A stretch of DNA of 64,000 nt, taken from Amaranthus tricolor. Lineage: Eukaryota > Streptophyta > Magnoliopsida > Caryophyllales > Amaranthaceae. Positions 50,954 through 63,996 of the stretch are shown one piece after another. Within the stretch, counting starts at the first letter, position 1, and every line of letters begins with the position of its first letter. The stretch covers positions 6,289,225 to 6,353,224 of the forward strand of contig NC_080063.1 of NCBI RefSeq assembly GCF_026212465.1, in the 5' to 3' direction. Under the pieces are notes generated by a model. It was given only the letters and a program-made list of their open reading frames with translations, was not told where the DNA came from and ran no database searches. The translations under genes were made by a program, and so were the position numbers.

Positions 50954-53900
50954 TTACATGATTATAGCAGAAGCAAAGCACCGTTTCCCAACAGCCTTGA
51001 GGCTTGTTGATTTCCAACCACAATCTTCTTGGTACCACTCAATCTGTCATCACATTTCATCATTGTTAAGACATGGTACTCTAATCAAACTACCAGAATT
51101 CCAGAAATAAATTTTCATGATGGCAAAGTGATTTATAAAGTAAAACAAGGAAGAAAAATAAATGGATGCACCTTCTCTACTATTTCTCCATTTTCTCCCA
51201 TTCCTCCGATTGCATATATGCTATCACCCAATGCTACAGTTGCTGAATATCCCCTAGAGTAGTTCATTGGTGCCTCATCCATCCAGGTTCCATACCGAGG
51301 GTCATATACTTCAACAGTGGCTACCATTGAGCTTCCATCATAACCACCAATAGCATACCTGTGCAATAGCCAGCAAACTCATCTTGACATTAATTCCAAC
51401 TTATTATCATTAGTTTGAATAACATAGGAATGTAAGGGAAAAGGTGAGACATTTATCGTGAGTTCTATATTTTGGCTCACCTTGAGAGACCCACAGCCTC
51501 TCTAAAGCTGGAAAACTATCTTCAATCTTTGTGTTTTGTAATAGTTCAATTATTATCAACTTGTATCTCTGAACATCAATGGCTTCTATTCCATCTATTA
51601 CAAAATTTCGCATACCAACTATGCAAACATCAAAACCTACACATTACAATCCAGAACCCATGCATCGCCAGGATGCAGCTACTAATATATCGACCCCCAA
51701 ACAGCCACTTTAAATGAATCACAGCCCTAGGGTGCTACACATGTATGGGTACCTCCCAACACTAAAATATCTGGCTGTGAATTCATTTCTGTCTTCATTG
51801 CATGAAATCAACATTTTTAACATTATTATAATGTCAACAACCAGCCATTGAAAATTATTCTGGTTAATCTACCAATGAAAATTCTCTTGTCCCCATAGTC
51901 CATAGTCTTTAGAAAACAACTCTGTTCCTAGTGATTTGGATGATGACTTGCAAGTGACTAATCTGTGTATAGAGTTCTTATGCATGTTTAAGCAAAAACT
52001 CATGAATGAGAAGCACATAGTAAGTTCCTGTTAAAACATCAAATAAAGAATCTAGGCCGAAGTTCTTAAGTAGGGACTGTTGCACAAGTTCAGGTGCAGC
52101 AACATCAAGAGTTGAAGATGTTCCAATGAACATAAATTCAGAAGAATATAAGCTTAGGAGGTGTTTGCTATGAGAAGTGAATAAAATGGAAAGGGAATGC
52201 TTGAAGAGGAGTAATAGTATTGTTGAGCATTATTATTAGCAATTGTTTGGTATAAAGAGAAGGTATTAAAATGGCAAGAGGATATTAGGAGGACGAGTTT
52301 GCTTGTCTATTTGTTACATCCCATGTCATTGTTGTAACAACGTAAGGGGATTAACTTGAGGCAATTGGAAAAATTACCCACAGCCAAAACAAACATTAGG
52401 TAAATGGAATTGCTTATTTGATTTCATTCCAACCTTTCAATAACAACTACCAAACACCCCCTTAGAAGGTAAGCGTTTAAGTTCTCGAGATTGTCCAACA
52501 AAGTAAAGGAATCACTTGTTGCAATGTATTGGAAAATTTTTTCCCCCACAGCAAAACAAATATTAGGTAAATGGATTTGCTTATTTAATTTCATTTCCAG
52601 CATTTCAAAAATAACTACCAAATCCCCCTTAAGGTATGTGCTTGAGTTCTCAAGACAGTCCAAGTAATTAGGAAAAAGAAACCTGTCAGTAAGAATGCAC
52701 TAAGATTGCACTCCGTTACTTATATTGGTTTTCATTTAATCTGCCTAGAAATATTCCCAAGTATTAGGAACTTTAGTATCCAAAACAAAATTAGTTTTTA
52801 GAATGAACAAGTTTTCGAAATTAAGTGCATTTACTATAGAAAAAAAATTTCATCTTCAAAATATAGATAAGATTTTCTAGAATCATTGTCTTTTAGGAAC
52901 TTTATTTTAACTATACTTTTTAGTTCATGATAAACATTACAAGTTCACCTTAAAACCTTTTACCGGCTATAATATATGTATTACAAGTTTCAATAAACCC
53001 ATTACCGGCTATTTTCAAGAACATGGAAGTGAGGAGGAAAATTTGGTTGACCAGCTATGCTACGTTATGCTTAATTATCCATAGTTGGTGGGTTAATTTT
53101 CTTAATTCCAAAACTAAGGTGATTAGACATGGATGATAAAATATAAAATTGAGTAAGGCAAATAGTGTTCTCGAATCATTTCCACAAAAAGTCCAAATTT
53201 TATACTGCTCTAAGTCTAGGTATTAGAGTTTATCATCCCAAAGAGAAAGAGTTGTATTCTGGAGAATTTGGGGTAAACCTTGAGTGAGTTCTTTCACATG
53301 TATATTTTGGGTTAAGATAAAGCCGAAGTCTCAAATCAAAATCCTTGAGGTTCACGTTTTTCTTCCTGTTGGTACATGAAGTCATTATCGTTAAAATCAC
53401 TTTTGCAAATTCTTTTTCAAGTATTCGTTCAAATTGTGGAGTTTACTAGAAGTTCCATACAACAATTCACCCCCTCTAGTACTGTTCCGTCATACTTTCA
53501 AACCTAAACATGCACATGTTTTAGAATTTAGACATTATCCTACCACCCTCATTCTGGATGAATCACTTCCAATTCCAAAACATGACTCAAACAATGTTTA
53601 TAAGGTGTCATGTTGGAAAACATGACTCAAACAATGAAACAAAAATTAAAGAGAACAGAAGAGAAAGATATGTTCCTTACAGCTTTTCATTCAACATAAC
53701 CAGGGAATGACAAGCCCTCATCGACTTCATGCTTTCAAGTCTACTCCAAGAATTCTCTCTCGGATCAAATCGTTCAGCCGAACTGACAATAGAAGCATAG
53801 AATTCGTTAGACGGAACCAAAACAGAAAACAACAAAGGATATATAGGAACGCGGTAATATTCAGCTACAAAGAGGATTTGATATATGTAATACATGAGAA

Positions 53901-56900
53901 AGGGAGACACCATCATTGTTTTGTAGATACACTTTTATTGCATTTGGTGATCAAAAAACAAGGCATCAAGATTTCATTTCATGTTGCTGCTATTACTCAA
54001 GTTCTACACATTAAAGTGCAAAATGTGAAACGCGAAACTATACCCCGTACCACGTTTCAAACCCTTCATACCGACGCAATACGGAATTCGAAGCGAAACA
54101 CTGAACTCCTGTTTCTGGTCGGCATCAAGGAAGAACTATAATTTTTTTTACTGTTACAATTATATCATGTTCTATTTCGGGATACAAGACTTTGATTTAT
54201 GATTAGAGTTATTGTTATATTTCCTATTCAATATCCATGAATTAGGACAGCACCAGTTGAAACCTCTTGAAAGAACACAAAACTTCTTATACATCAGTTA
54301 GATACTTAGATATTTGCAAAAGTGCTGCTAAACCATCCCTTATCTGCTGAATAACCAGTGATAGGAAATGAGAGTATTCTGCATTTTGTGTCCAACTTTA
54401 TACTCTTCACAACTTTGTCAATTCTGCTCACCCTATGATTCCACGCTGACTCATTTCTGCATTGCCAAATATTGTAAGAGAGTGCACAAAGCAGTGATTG
54501 CGACCTTTCTCTTTAACTAGGACATCCTCCTACGTTTCTTGCTTAGCATCCCAAGAGTGCTTTAGCCATGTTATATATTCAACTGTTATTTGATAGAGTC
54601 CAGGCACTCTTATTGAAGTTGTTAAGAAAGAAGAGATGTGAAATGCTTTCAGGTTCCGCCACACATAGTGTGCAACTGTTTTTAATCAATACAACCAATT
54701 TGCATAAACCATGTTTTTAACTCGCAGGCTAGCCAAAGTACGAAATTTGCTTTACGAACATCAGTTTTTGAACCAGAACAATCTATCCCCCATGACACGA
54801 GGGCTTTCTCCCATGAGGGCTTTATGGGAGGATTTTGATGTGGGAATTGAGTAGGTCTTCTGATGAAGCAGAAACTGAGCTTTTCCTTGACTTCAGATTT
54901 TTTTTGAATGCCTAGCTCAATATTATGGGAGTATTACAAACTGATCAGCCTCTGCCCTTCATATATACTCCGTGAACCATAGTGTAAAAATGCGGAAACG
55001 ATAGCTGTCACGGTTATCATAACGCCTAAATGTCGGTCAAATCTCAAGATATCCTTTGATACTGCCCAAAACTCGGTTTTTTACACCTTTACAATATGAG
55101 AAATATCATTTGTTTGTTTTAAAAACCATACAATGTGGCCGATGCGATGCGATATGGCCTTGTTTTTACACTATGCCGTGAACCCAACCAACAGGCATGC
55201 ACTCTTGCATAGAGCTAATGTGCCATGCAATCTTCCCTACTGCAGCAAGGTTCCATATCTCCAAGTCCCTAACGCCTAATATGCCCTCCTTTGACTTACA
55301 AACCTCTTTCAATTGATATTTCCAGGAGCCATGTTACTACAGGATTCATGCCGAAGACAGGAACTACAAATTGCATTAACCTTCTTCAACACTTTTTAAG
55401 GGAGGACACACATGTGATACCATTAGTTTATCATGCTCATTAAGACAGCATTCACAAGTTGCAAACGAGCTGTGAATGACAAGTTTTAGCTTGTATTAGA
55501 TTAAATTTGGTTTCCTAAGTTACACTAGATTAATGTTTCTCATATCTAATTCCGTTTCTCGTTTCAAACAATGGCAAAAAGGTTCATCACTTCATCAAGT
55601 AATACACAGTTGTACGTATTGCGAAAAGCCGAAAAGACATTTTTTGCCTATTGATATTAGATGCCCCATTATTATAATCACCTCATGCATGGTCTATCAA
55701 AGCCACCTCATCACACTTAATAAGTGTTAGGCTAGATTAATGATTCTCGTATCTCATTTAGTTTCTCGTTGCAAATGACTGCAAAAATGGTCATCAGTTC
55801 ATCAAGTGATACACACTTGTAAGTATTGCAAAAAGCCGAAAAGACATTTTTTGCCTATTGATATTAGATGCCCCATTATTATAATCAGCCATGCATGGTC
55901 TATCAAAGCCACCTCATGACACTTTGGCAGAAGCCTCTCCAGGATTACAAGTACTGGATGATGTTTATGTTCTTGAATACCGTGATGCACACAACAATAT
56001 GTGAAATCTTACTCTACTTCACATTAATGTACATAAACTATAGTTCAAGAGTATTTATATCAAATCCTCAAAAACTAATACTAAGCAAAAAACAATGATA
56101 ATATGTAGTGTGTTGCTGGAAATCGTTTGGGAAAAAGTTTGGACATGTTAGCCGAGCAAGAAAAGAGGAAGAATGCAGGTACATCACCTCAAATAACATT
56201 TTCCATCATATCCACCAACAGCATAAATGGCACCATTAAGCTCCACTGCTGCTAGTCCAAATCTCTACAATACATCAACAGAATTTCTATAAATATAATG
56301 TCACATCTATTAACAGCACCGACAATTGAAGCTTGAATATGTCGCACTTTAAGACTGCCAAGTGCAACATCAAAGTCGTAGCTTAGGCCTTGTTTTTCTC
56401 AACCTAGAAAATAGTTTCAGGAAAATTAAGCGAAGAGCCAATAATTAAAAATTCACACGCTCAAAGGGTCACTAAGATCAGATAAGCACAGGTTAGGGAA
56501 CTCTGGTGAAAAGGAATTCTCATACACGCAAAGAGTGAAAGAGGGGATAAAGAAGTCTGATACATGCAAGTTCTCATATCATACATACACAAATGTAATC
56601 ATCTAAAAGTACATGTTTCAGCACAAATGGATTGCTAGCTTCTCAAAACTAGGTCCAGCAAAGTTTTACTATGTTTCGTAAGTAATAACTAAATCACTAG
56701 TATCAAACTAACACAATCAAACAGATTTCAATACACAATGACTAGGAAAGTTCACCTTCTGCAGCATTGATCTAGAGAATATCCAACAACCAACATTTAC
56801 ATCGAACATCTCCACTTCAGAAAAACAGAGAAGTCCGTTCCCACCACCAATTGCGAAAAGTTTGTTAGACAATGTAGTTGCAGCTAAGGCCCCTTTCGGC

Positions 56901-59900
56901 TTGTTCAAACAAGGAAGTGACGTCCAATGATTTCTTACAGGATTGTAGGATTCAACTTTGAACCAGAAAAGGTGATATGTTAACATGGAATTACATTAAA
57001 TGCAGAGGAAGAAGAATAAAAAGACGATTATACCTATATTATACCAAGCATCGTCATTTCCACCACCAACTGCATACAGATCACTGTTCAACTTTGCAAG
57101 AGAGACATATGAGCGAATGGAGCTCATCGGCCTTAAAGATTTAATTACATCTTTTTCTGGAGAATAGGAGTCAAGCGATGCAAGCAACGATACTCCATCA
57201 GAACCACCTGCTAGAATAATCAAACCACCTTGGTCCAGGAGCTGGTCACTGGTAGCATCCATTGTTCCATATGCAGACACCTCAGAATAATTGGACAAGG
57301 CCTCTAGCCTTATGCAGCGGTCTTGTAACTGCTGGACTTCTGAGAGCTAAAAACAAAAAGATTACATCAAAGTTTTTCACATAAATCTCCTACAACAAGT
57401 CAAGTACTTGATCATTTACAGTCACATGTCATAAAGCCAGCTCATCTCCAGCTTACCACAAGAAACCTGACAATCAGATGACGAAAAGCAGTCCCCAATC
57501 TTCCTAATCACTTTTTGCGAGGAACTCAGGGTAAAGCCTAGGGAACGGGAATAAGGAACAAAAACTAGAATAACGTGGAAACGATTGGATACGGGATACA
57601 TTATGGAAAGAAAATGAATCTAATAACAAAAACGAAATTGAATTCAAATTTTTATTTTGATTACCTTAACAACTATTCTTGTAATTATTTTTATCGTGTA
57701 CTGTTATGTATAACAGAGTTGTTGCATCTGTTAAGCCATATTACCTCACGAATAAATAAAATGATATGCACAAACAATATTTCTCATCTGGGGACTACTT
57801 AACTACGTCAATAATCTGATCCCTTGACGTACCTCCTAAATTCATAACCAAGCGAAAATCACCCAACATCTACTAAATTCATCCACAACCAAGCTACACA
57901 GCCAAGGTAATTAACCGGCTACTAATTTCCTAGTGCACAAATCAACTCACTAGTAAACCCATGCAAAAAAAAAAAGCATGTTTCCGGGAAACACTCAAAA
58001 TGCTGCTTTTTCATAATTTACGAAAGAAAGTAATCCACTAGTCATCATCTTTTTTTCTTTTTCTTTTATAAGTTATGATTTGAAAGCATTACTCATTAAA
58101 GCGCCGCAACGGACAAAGTATTTATTCGCTCAAAAACTCCAAATTTGCATATGTTGACATGCTCTATTTTGCCCGATGGTTGTTGCACATCTTTTCCCAC
58201 GAACCCCTCCAAGCTCTAATACCAAATAAACAAGAATTGAATGGGAAATCACTCTTCAATGTTGGTGGAAATATATCGAATTTCACACCAAACAGTCACC
58301 CCGATATCTAGAAAATCAACTTCAAAGTTCCATTCAAAAACTTTTTTTTTTTGGATTTAATTTGAGCAAAAAAGATTAGCTCTCAAATTGATCTCCTCCT
58401 TCAACTCTCAATCAAACATATAATAGACTTCTTGAATTAGTTTGTACTTAGTAGTTGAGCAACCCACATTTCCCCCTAACACACCTAACACGGTGTGTTA
58501 ACAAACACTATGAATTCATGCTTAGCCTTTTGCAAACTTCGTATTTGTTTTGTGCATGTGAACTCCAATATATTTTTAAAAAAAAATCAATAAGCTTAAA
58601 TTATTAGGCCGTGACAATTCGTCACATAATCTCACCGTGGCCCACTTGTGTGGACACAGGACACCCGTGGGCTCGGCCCACAAACCCACAGGTCAAGAGC
58701 GTTGACTTGCACATACACTTGGTGAGGTTCATTGTTTCCCAAAACCATATGGTAGTAGGAGGATTAGCTCAACCACTATATATGCAAGTCAACAACACAC
58801 TATTTTATCGATATGGGATCTTGTCTCACATGTAAAGTATTTCCAACATAAATAGCATAAAACAACCCTAGTTTGATCATAAGATAACTCTGATGTGACT
58901 GACACAAGACTCCTAAATGAGCACCAACACCTAGGCTAGCACAAGTCTCCTAATTGTACGCGAACACCTATGCTAGTTCGCGACTTACATTTCCTGTTGA
59001 GCTATATCTGTCTACTTATAGTTGCTTAGTGAAGATAACATATGCCAAACAATTACTAACTATAACTACCAATTGAACTAACATCAACCTTGTTTTGTAG
59101 ACTCAAAAGCAATAATTAAAGTAAGTAGCTAGCTATTAATTAGCAAGGACACTTTGCAGAGATTTGACACACAAATTCGATCCTTCTGTGCGATGTGTCC
59201 ACAATTGGAGTAGCCTATGCCTATTGCAAAACAGGCTAGCCACTCCATCATAATGCAAAAGTAAGATTGGATCATATCATACCGGCCACATTGTAAAGTT
59301 TTTAAAATCTATGTACAAATACAAGCAGCATCATGAAGGTGTAAAAAATTTCGTTTAACTCGTTAGGAAGGATTTGTCGTGGTTTCAGCAACTATTTAGC
59401 GATATGATAATGGCATGGTACAAAAATGCATCATGTCGTTTAACCCCATGTTACTTGATACGAAATTCGATCTAATAAGAGAAACAAAAATGGTAACGAG
59501 AAACTTTATTTTAGAGTTTTAGAAACGTAGGAAATATAGATACAATTTTATTATAAAACAAAAATAAATAAGTAAAATAAGGTAAGATAAGAAAATGACC
59601 AAAAAGATAGGATCAGAAAAATGAAAAGAAAAGAAAAGGACTTTGTTATAATATATGGTTTGGGCTTGGAAAAAAAACATTTGAGAACTGTAGTTTCGAA
59701 AACGTTAATCTAAAATTTTGGAAAAGAAGGTTCTGAAACGGGATTTGAAACCTCAGTTATGAATTATGACCTTGGCAAAGTTCTCTAGTTATCTGAGATA
59801 TATTAGCATAGGTTCCTCTTGCGATCGTAGTTTATACAATGATTGATTTAGTGACACCTATTACTAATTGTAATTGATTTGACTGATGAATGTTCTCTTC

Positions 59901-62460
59901 GTTTCTCTTATTGAAAATTTTAATTTATTCTTTCATGTGTTGATTTGCTTTTAAATTCCTAACATACTGATGATCATGCTCTATCAAATTTAGAATTGAG
60001 GCAACAATATCTTTTAAATAGTGATAGATTTATACAACTCCTTTTTCGCCTCCAAATATCTTAAATCGTTTTCAGTATTAAACGTGTTTTTTGTATATCC
60101 TCTTCCATATTTTTTATTAATAAGTAACTATTAGAACTTTTTTCTTAGATATTCAGGTGGGTCATAGAGAATTGATCACCAAGTCATGTATGTACCCTTA
60201 AGTCCACTGAGATGACAGAAATGATGACGGCCCTTATCATTTAAATTATGTATCTAGATTTTAACTACCTCTACAAGTGAAATTGACAAAGAAAAGCATT
60301 CCATTAATGTTTTCACTTATCAAGATTTTAAAAAGACTCAAGTCAACTTGTCCTATGTCACTCTGTATCCAATCAAGCAATTTACAGCAAGTCTAGTGTT
60401 GGATTGGATTGGATCATCAGATGAAACTGCCAAAACTTGAGGTTTCATTGAATGAAGGTGCTTACTAGCAATCAGCAAACCAAGAAGCAAAACCAATTTC
60501 CGGTCTTTTTTGACATGCATCGTTAATGCATTGTCATCTCAATAATCAGCCATGCAATCAATAAAAACATTAGCATAACATAGTGTCATCTCAAGTATAA
60601 AGCTAAGGCTAATAGAACATAAACAGGCGACCTAGTTTCTAGATTGTAAGTCCCAAAACCAGATTCAACAGGAGGTAGAGGTTCTAGATAAAACTAGGCT
60701 GTCCACAAATAAACAAATAAATGCACTATGGAGACAGCCCTGTGCACCAAGCATCTCCGGAGAAGGGTCCTAGCACAGAAGTGTAATGGAGGAAAACCTC
60801 ACTCTACATTTCTGCAAGAGGCTCCTTCCCGGACTGAAACCCGAACCCGTGAACACACAAGACACTTGAACCAGTGCGTCAAGGCTCCCCTTCAAATAGT
60901 TCCATTAAGGGACAAAGACATAGCAAAGAAGTGTATAAAGGGCAGATTACCAGACTTTGTTGAGTTTCCTGCATCAGATCCATCGTTTTGATTGCTTCTT
61001 GCTTGAAGTTCTTCAGCACTCGTAACTGAATATAAGCAAAAACTATCATCTTGTGCGGTTTTATCATATGTACTTTGAATACAATTACAGGAAATGAGTA
61101 TTAGATAACAACCTCCTCTATCATGGACTGTATTTCCGATGGCTTATTAAGGTTTTCCTTGATATTCTCTTCTTGACCGATTTTCTGTTCTGGTAAATCA
61201 TCATCTTCATTATGCTTCATAATGATATTTCCAACCTCTTGTAATGGGCTTGAGGGACATGATTCAAAAGGCCCACAATTCACACCCAACTTTTGAAAAT
61301 TCTCATCAATCAAATCCATTTCATTCCTTTGCATTATTTCCAGATCAGTGCCTACTGGCTGGTGAGTTTCATCAAGGCAGGAAGTGGAACCAGCAGTGAG
61401 AGCCAAATGCATTTTTGACACATTGCAAGGAGTGGGGCCATCATATGCATTTGAAAAATTAAATTCCACTGCTTCCCTAGACTTCAGTAATGTTGGATTT
61501 TGATTTATTATCGGCCAATCTGCTTTGGCCATTACGGCAGATGGTGCAACTACTTGAGTTGAAAACAGAGCAATTAACTTGCTCACTTGAGCATGATCAA
61601 GCTCAAACTTAAAATGTGAATGACTATAATAATTCCCTTTAATAATTGGCGCAAACTGACTCTCTTGCAGAGGACGACAATACTTTTGGACGCGTATTTG
61701 GACCTATGTTTCAAATAATAAACAGGATTAAAAATGCTGAAAGATCACACCTCGCCATTAAGGTGTCCCATTAGAGCTAGAGAACTAACATGCTTGTATT
61801 ACCTGAGCAGGGAATGGTGTTTTCTTTGAACCGTCTTGTGTCCAACCATAGGGATTAATATTCATTTGACCAGGGCTAGCAGCCTCAAAGATACCGTGAA
61901 GTTGCCTTTTACTGTAGTTGAACAGAAACAAAGGCAAACCTGGATGAATAATTTTGACATATGCAAAGTGTGGACCAGGCAAACCTGTAAAGAAACCAAT
62001 TATGGGGTGAATAAGAAAACCAACAAGGAGTGCTAAAGATTTAAACATGCTCAGAAACATGTAAAAATGCCAAATTGACACATAAAAAAAAAAGCACCAA
62101 AATTATAGTTGAAACACCACAAATACATCATGATGCTATATATTTGTAGTTTCTTAAAAGAAGATATTCACAAAATAGGATGATCATATTTCAGGTGGCA
62201 ACATATGGAATATGGACAAAAAAATTGTGAAGAATGAGATGTGAATAAGTATACAATTTTGCTTAAAGAAAAGAAGTAAATATAAGTTATAACTAACCAA
62301 AGAGTTGCTTAGTAAGACATTCATTGATGGTCATATCTGTGCAACCAAATATGACCCCACTTAACAGAGCTGGTGCCAAATTTCTAAAAGGTGAAATCGT
62401 AGCAACTGATTTGATGGGTGTACTTCCCTTGAAACCAACCCTTTTTTTCGCGGTAGCCAT
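50954..62460 (-). CDS. DCD-domain and kelch-repeat protein (10 coding exons)
   Basis: Member of the plant DCD (Development and Cell Death) family, linked to stress and cell-death responses. The layout resembles the Arabidopsis DCD-kelch protein At5g01660. Exons: 62460-62298, 61984-61803, 61703-61113, 61025-60951, 57346-57034, 56955-56756, 56264-56188, 53782-53681, 51358-51172, 51043-50954, all GT-AG, joining to 659 residues. The DCD domain starts at about residue 30 (LLSGVIFGCTDMTINECLTK) and continues with GLPGPHFAYVKIIHPGLPLF, GIFEAASPGQMNINPYGW and TPFPAQ. Then come an acidic linker, a short coiled coil (exons 4-5) and six kelch repeats (LAGGSDG, YAVGGGND, FAIGGGNG, YAVGGYDG, YAIGGYDG, YAIGGMGE), each with a Trp or aromatic partner, consistent with a six-bladed propeller. 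No break is seen. Confidence 0.93.
52157..52461. mobile_element. Tourist-like (PIF/Harbinger) MITE
   Basis: 305 bp. Ends are GGAGGTGTTTGCTATGAG and (reverse complement) GGGGGTGTTTGGTAGTTG. Both are flanked by TTA (52154-52156 and 52462-52464), the family's target duplication. Noncoding, in DCD-kelch intron 8. Confidence 0.8.
52371..52670. repeat. Tandem duplication of the MITE right end plus flank
   Basis: The MITE's last ~90 bp and ~50 bp of flank recur with a period of about 168 bp (ATTAGGTAAATGGA at 52394 and 52562; ACTACCAAA(C/T)..CCCCTTA in both; AGTTCTC and GTCCAA downstream in both). The copies have diverged. Confidence 0.7.
54142..55480 (-). mobile_element. LINE (non-LTR retrotransposon) 3' fossil
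   Basis: Minus-strand translation, in several frames, gives ARLQLVNAVLMSMIN, LKKVNAICSSCL, VCKSKEGILGVRDLEIWNLA and GKIAWHIS, then CGG..SISHLFF and LSYNIWQCRNESAWNHR. This is the order of the region after the reverse transcriptase of plant LINEs, including the zf-RVT zinc-binding motif. Stops and frame shifts are many. A short T run at 54142 may be the poly-A tail. Upstream ORFs are absent (5' truncated). A MITE interrupts it at 54978-55175. Confidence 0.75.
54978..55175. mobile_element. hAT-type MITE inserted in the LINE fossil
   Basis: 198 bp with perfect 13-bp inverted ends CATAGTGTAAAAA and a perfect 8-bp target duplication CCGTGAAC (54970-54977 and 55176-55183). This is the cleanest copy of a family also seen at 36188, 43131 and 44820. 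Noncoding. Confidence 0.88.
55525..55925. repeat. Tandem duplication, period about 207 bp
   Basis: Two diverged copies (about 55525-55720 and 55733-55925) share GCCGAAAAGACATTTTTTGCC, GATGCCCCATTATTATAATCA and CATGCATGGTCTATCAAAGC. Function unknown; in DCD-kelch intron 7. Confidence 0.85.
57347..60650. other. DCD-kelch intron 4, larger part
   Basis: AT-rich. The block 58600-58860 is GC-richer and includes a TATGGGATCTTGTCTCACATG stretch of the kind seen in plant LTRs, but no paired LTR, PBS or coding domain was found. No gene recognised. Confidence 0.5.
60690..60890 (-). mobile_element. tRNA-related SINE
   Basis: On the minus strand a box A-like TGACGCACTGGTTCA (60881-60867) is followed about 20 bp later by a box B-like GGGTTCGGGTTTC (60848-60836). 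This order and spacing match a Pol III promoter in tRNA-derived SINEs. No tRNA cloverleaf follows. The 3' limit is approximate. In DCD-kelch intron 4. Confidence 0.65.
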
Positions 62461-63996
62461 CCTATAAAGAAAAGGAAACTAAGCTCAAACTCAGTTGGCA
62501 TGCCAAATAATTAGGTTTCAATAAACAAAGTTAGAAAATGACAAAGCAACAGGCAGCAAGGAAGATAAGAGACCAGTTTTTCAAATGCAACAAACTCGAA
62601 GACATGAATGCATTATAAAGTCCGTTTCATATATACTTCTGAAAAACTAGAAGAAAATTTCATCAAAGGATTAAAACCAAAATGGCCACATCTATACTGC
62701 TACAAACTCACAGTAGAATCAGTATTCAATGTCTTCAGATAACAACAAATTCTTGAGGCCTAATACATAAAAATGTATCTTTAACCAGTATTAAAATCAT
62801 AAATATGAAAGGTGATCTATAACATTGTTTAATGCCAAAGAACTTTACAGTTTACACACAAGAGAAGGCAAAGGAAAGCAAATTATGGCTAGATTACTTT
62901 ACCCAACCTCCCTGGCATCCCACTTACATAAAGTTTTGCCTCTCCACCAGCCTATTTAGAAACCATAATAGGCTTTTCAACTCAAAAGATATACAACATG
63001 AGTCCAAATTTAACTCAAAAGGACTCAAACTCATCTAGTAACATATAATAATTACATAACATTCAAAGATATATGGAGTTGGAACAAGAGGTTGTTACAA
63101 TTTGATCGGTAATATTCGATTTACCACACTTCTGTACGTTCTATCTAGTATAGAAATTTGTGAGGCAAGTCTTGAGTAATGGGACCAGTCCAATTAACTA
63201 TTCCTTACAATACCACCACCCTAATCTCCCACTAAGTCAACATCTCTAGCTTAAGTCTATAACCCATTACACTTCCATAACAATTCACTGTACACAAAGT
63301 CGAAATACGCATTCCATAACATGCATGTGCACATAAACAACTTGGATAATTAAATCATGGAGAAACTCTTTACAAAAGTGGGAATAAAAGAAAATGAAAA
63401 GTCCAAGGAAAGACTAGAAGTTTGTGATCAGACAATGTCATACATTCCTGAAAGGATAATTGCCTATTTTATTGAAAAAGGTTCAAATTTCAAACAAACA
63501 AAAAAAAACTAAAACCCTAGTGTAATTTTCTGGATTGTAATGAACAGGCAACAAATACTATAACCACGAACAGACAAATTACTTAATTGAAAACACATTT
63601 TAAAGAGAATAAACTACATAAATAAAGTAATGAACAGACAACCAATACTATAACCACGAGCATTCTAGCACTTTAGGTCTCTTGTAAAAAATGCAAAAAT
63701 CCAATTGCAATAAAATAAATTTAAACAAAATGTGTATAGCTTACCAATCCACAAACGATTCAAGAAAATACAACAGCAATTTCAGTAATTTTTTGGAGAT
63801 AGGAAGAGAAATTACGATTGCACCAAATATGCCAAAAAAAAAAAAAGCACTAAATTGGGACAGACGAAAATCCAAAAAAATTCAGTAAAAATAAAAACAA
63901 ACGAAAGAAAAATCAGACGGCATTGAGCAGTTGAATAAGCTAAAAATGAAATACTTCAATTGAAGAAACAAAGCAGGAAGTTTTAGAGTAGATACC
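62461..63996 (-). other. Probable 5'UTR intron of the DCD-kelch gene
   Basis: On the minus strand the sequence TTTCTTTATAG|G lies directly before the ATG at 62460, a good splice acceptor. AG|GTATCT at the window edge (about 63996) could be the donor. No coding exon is seen between. The promoter would then lie outside the window. Inferred from splice-site quality only. Confidence 0.5.

Noticed and set aside
58600..58860. Possible solo LTR or TRIM fragment in DCD-kelch intron 4
   Set aside because: No paired LTR, PBS, polypurine tract or target duplication could be identified.
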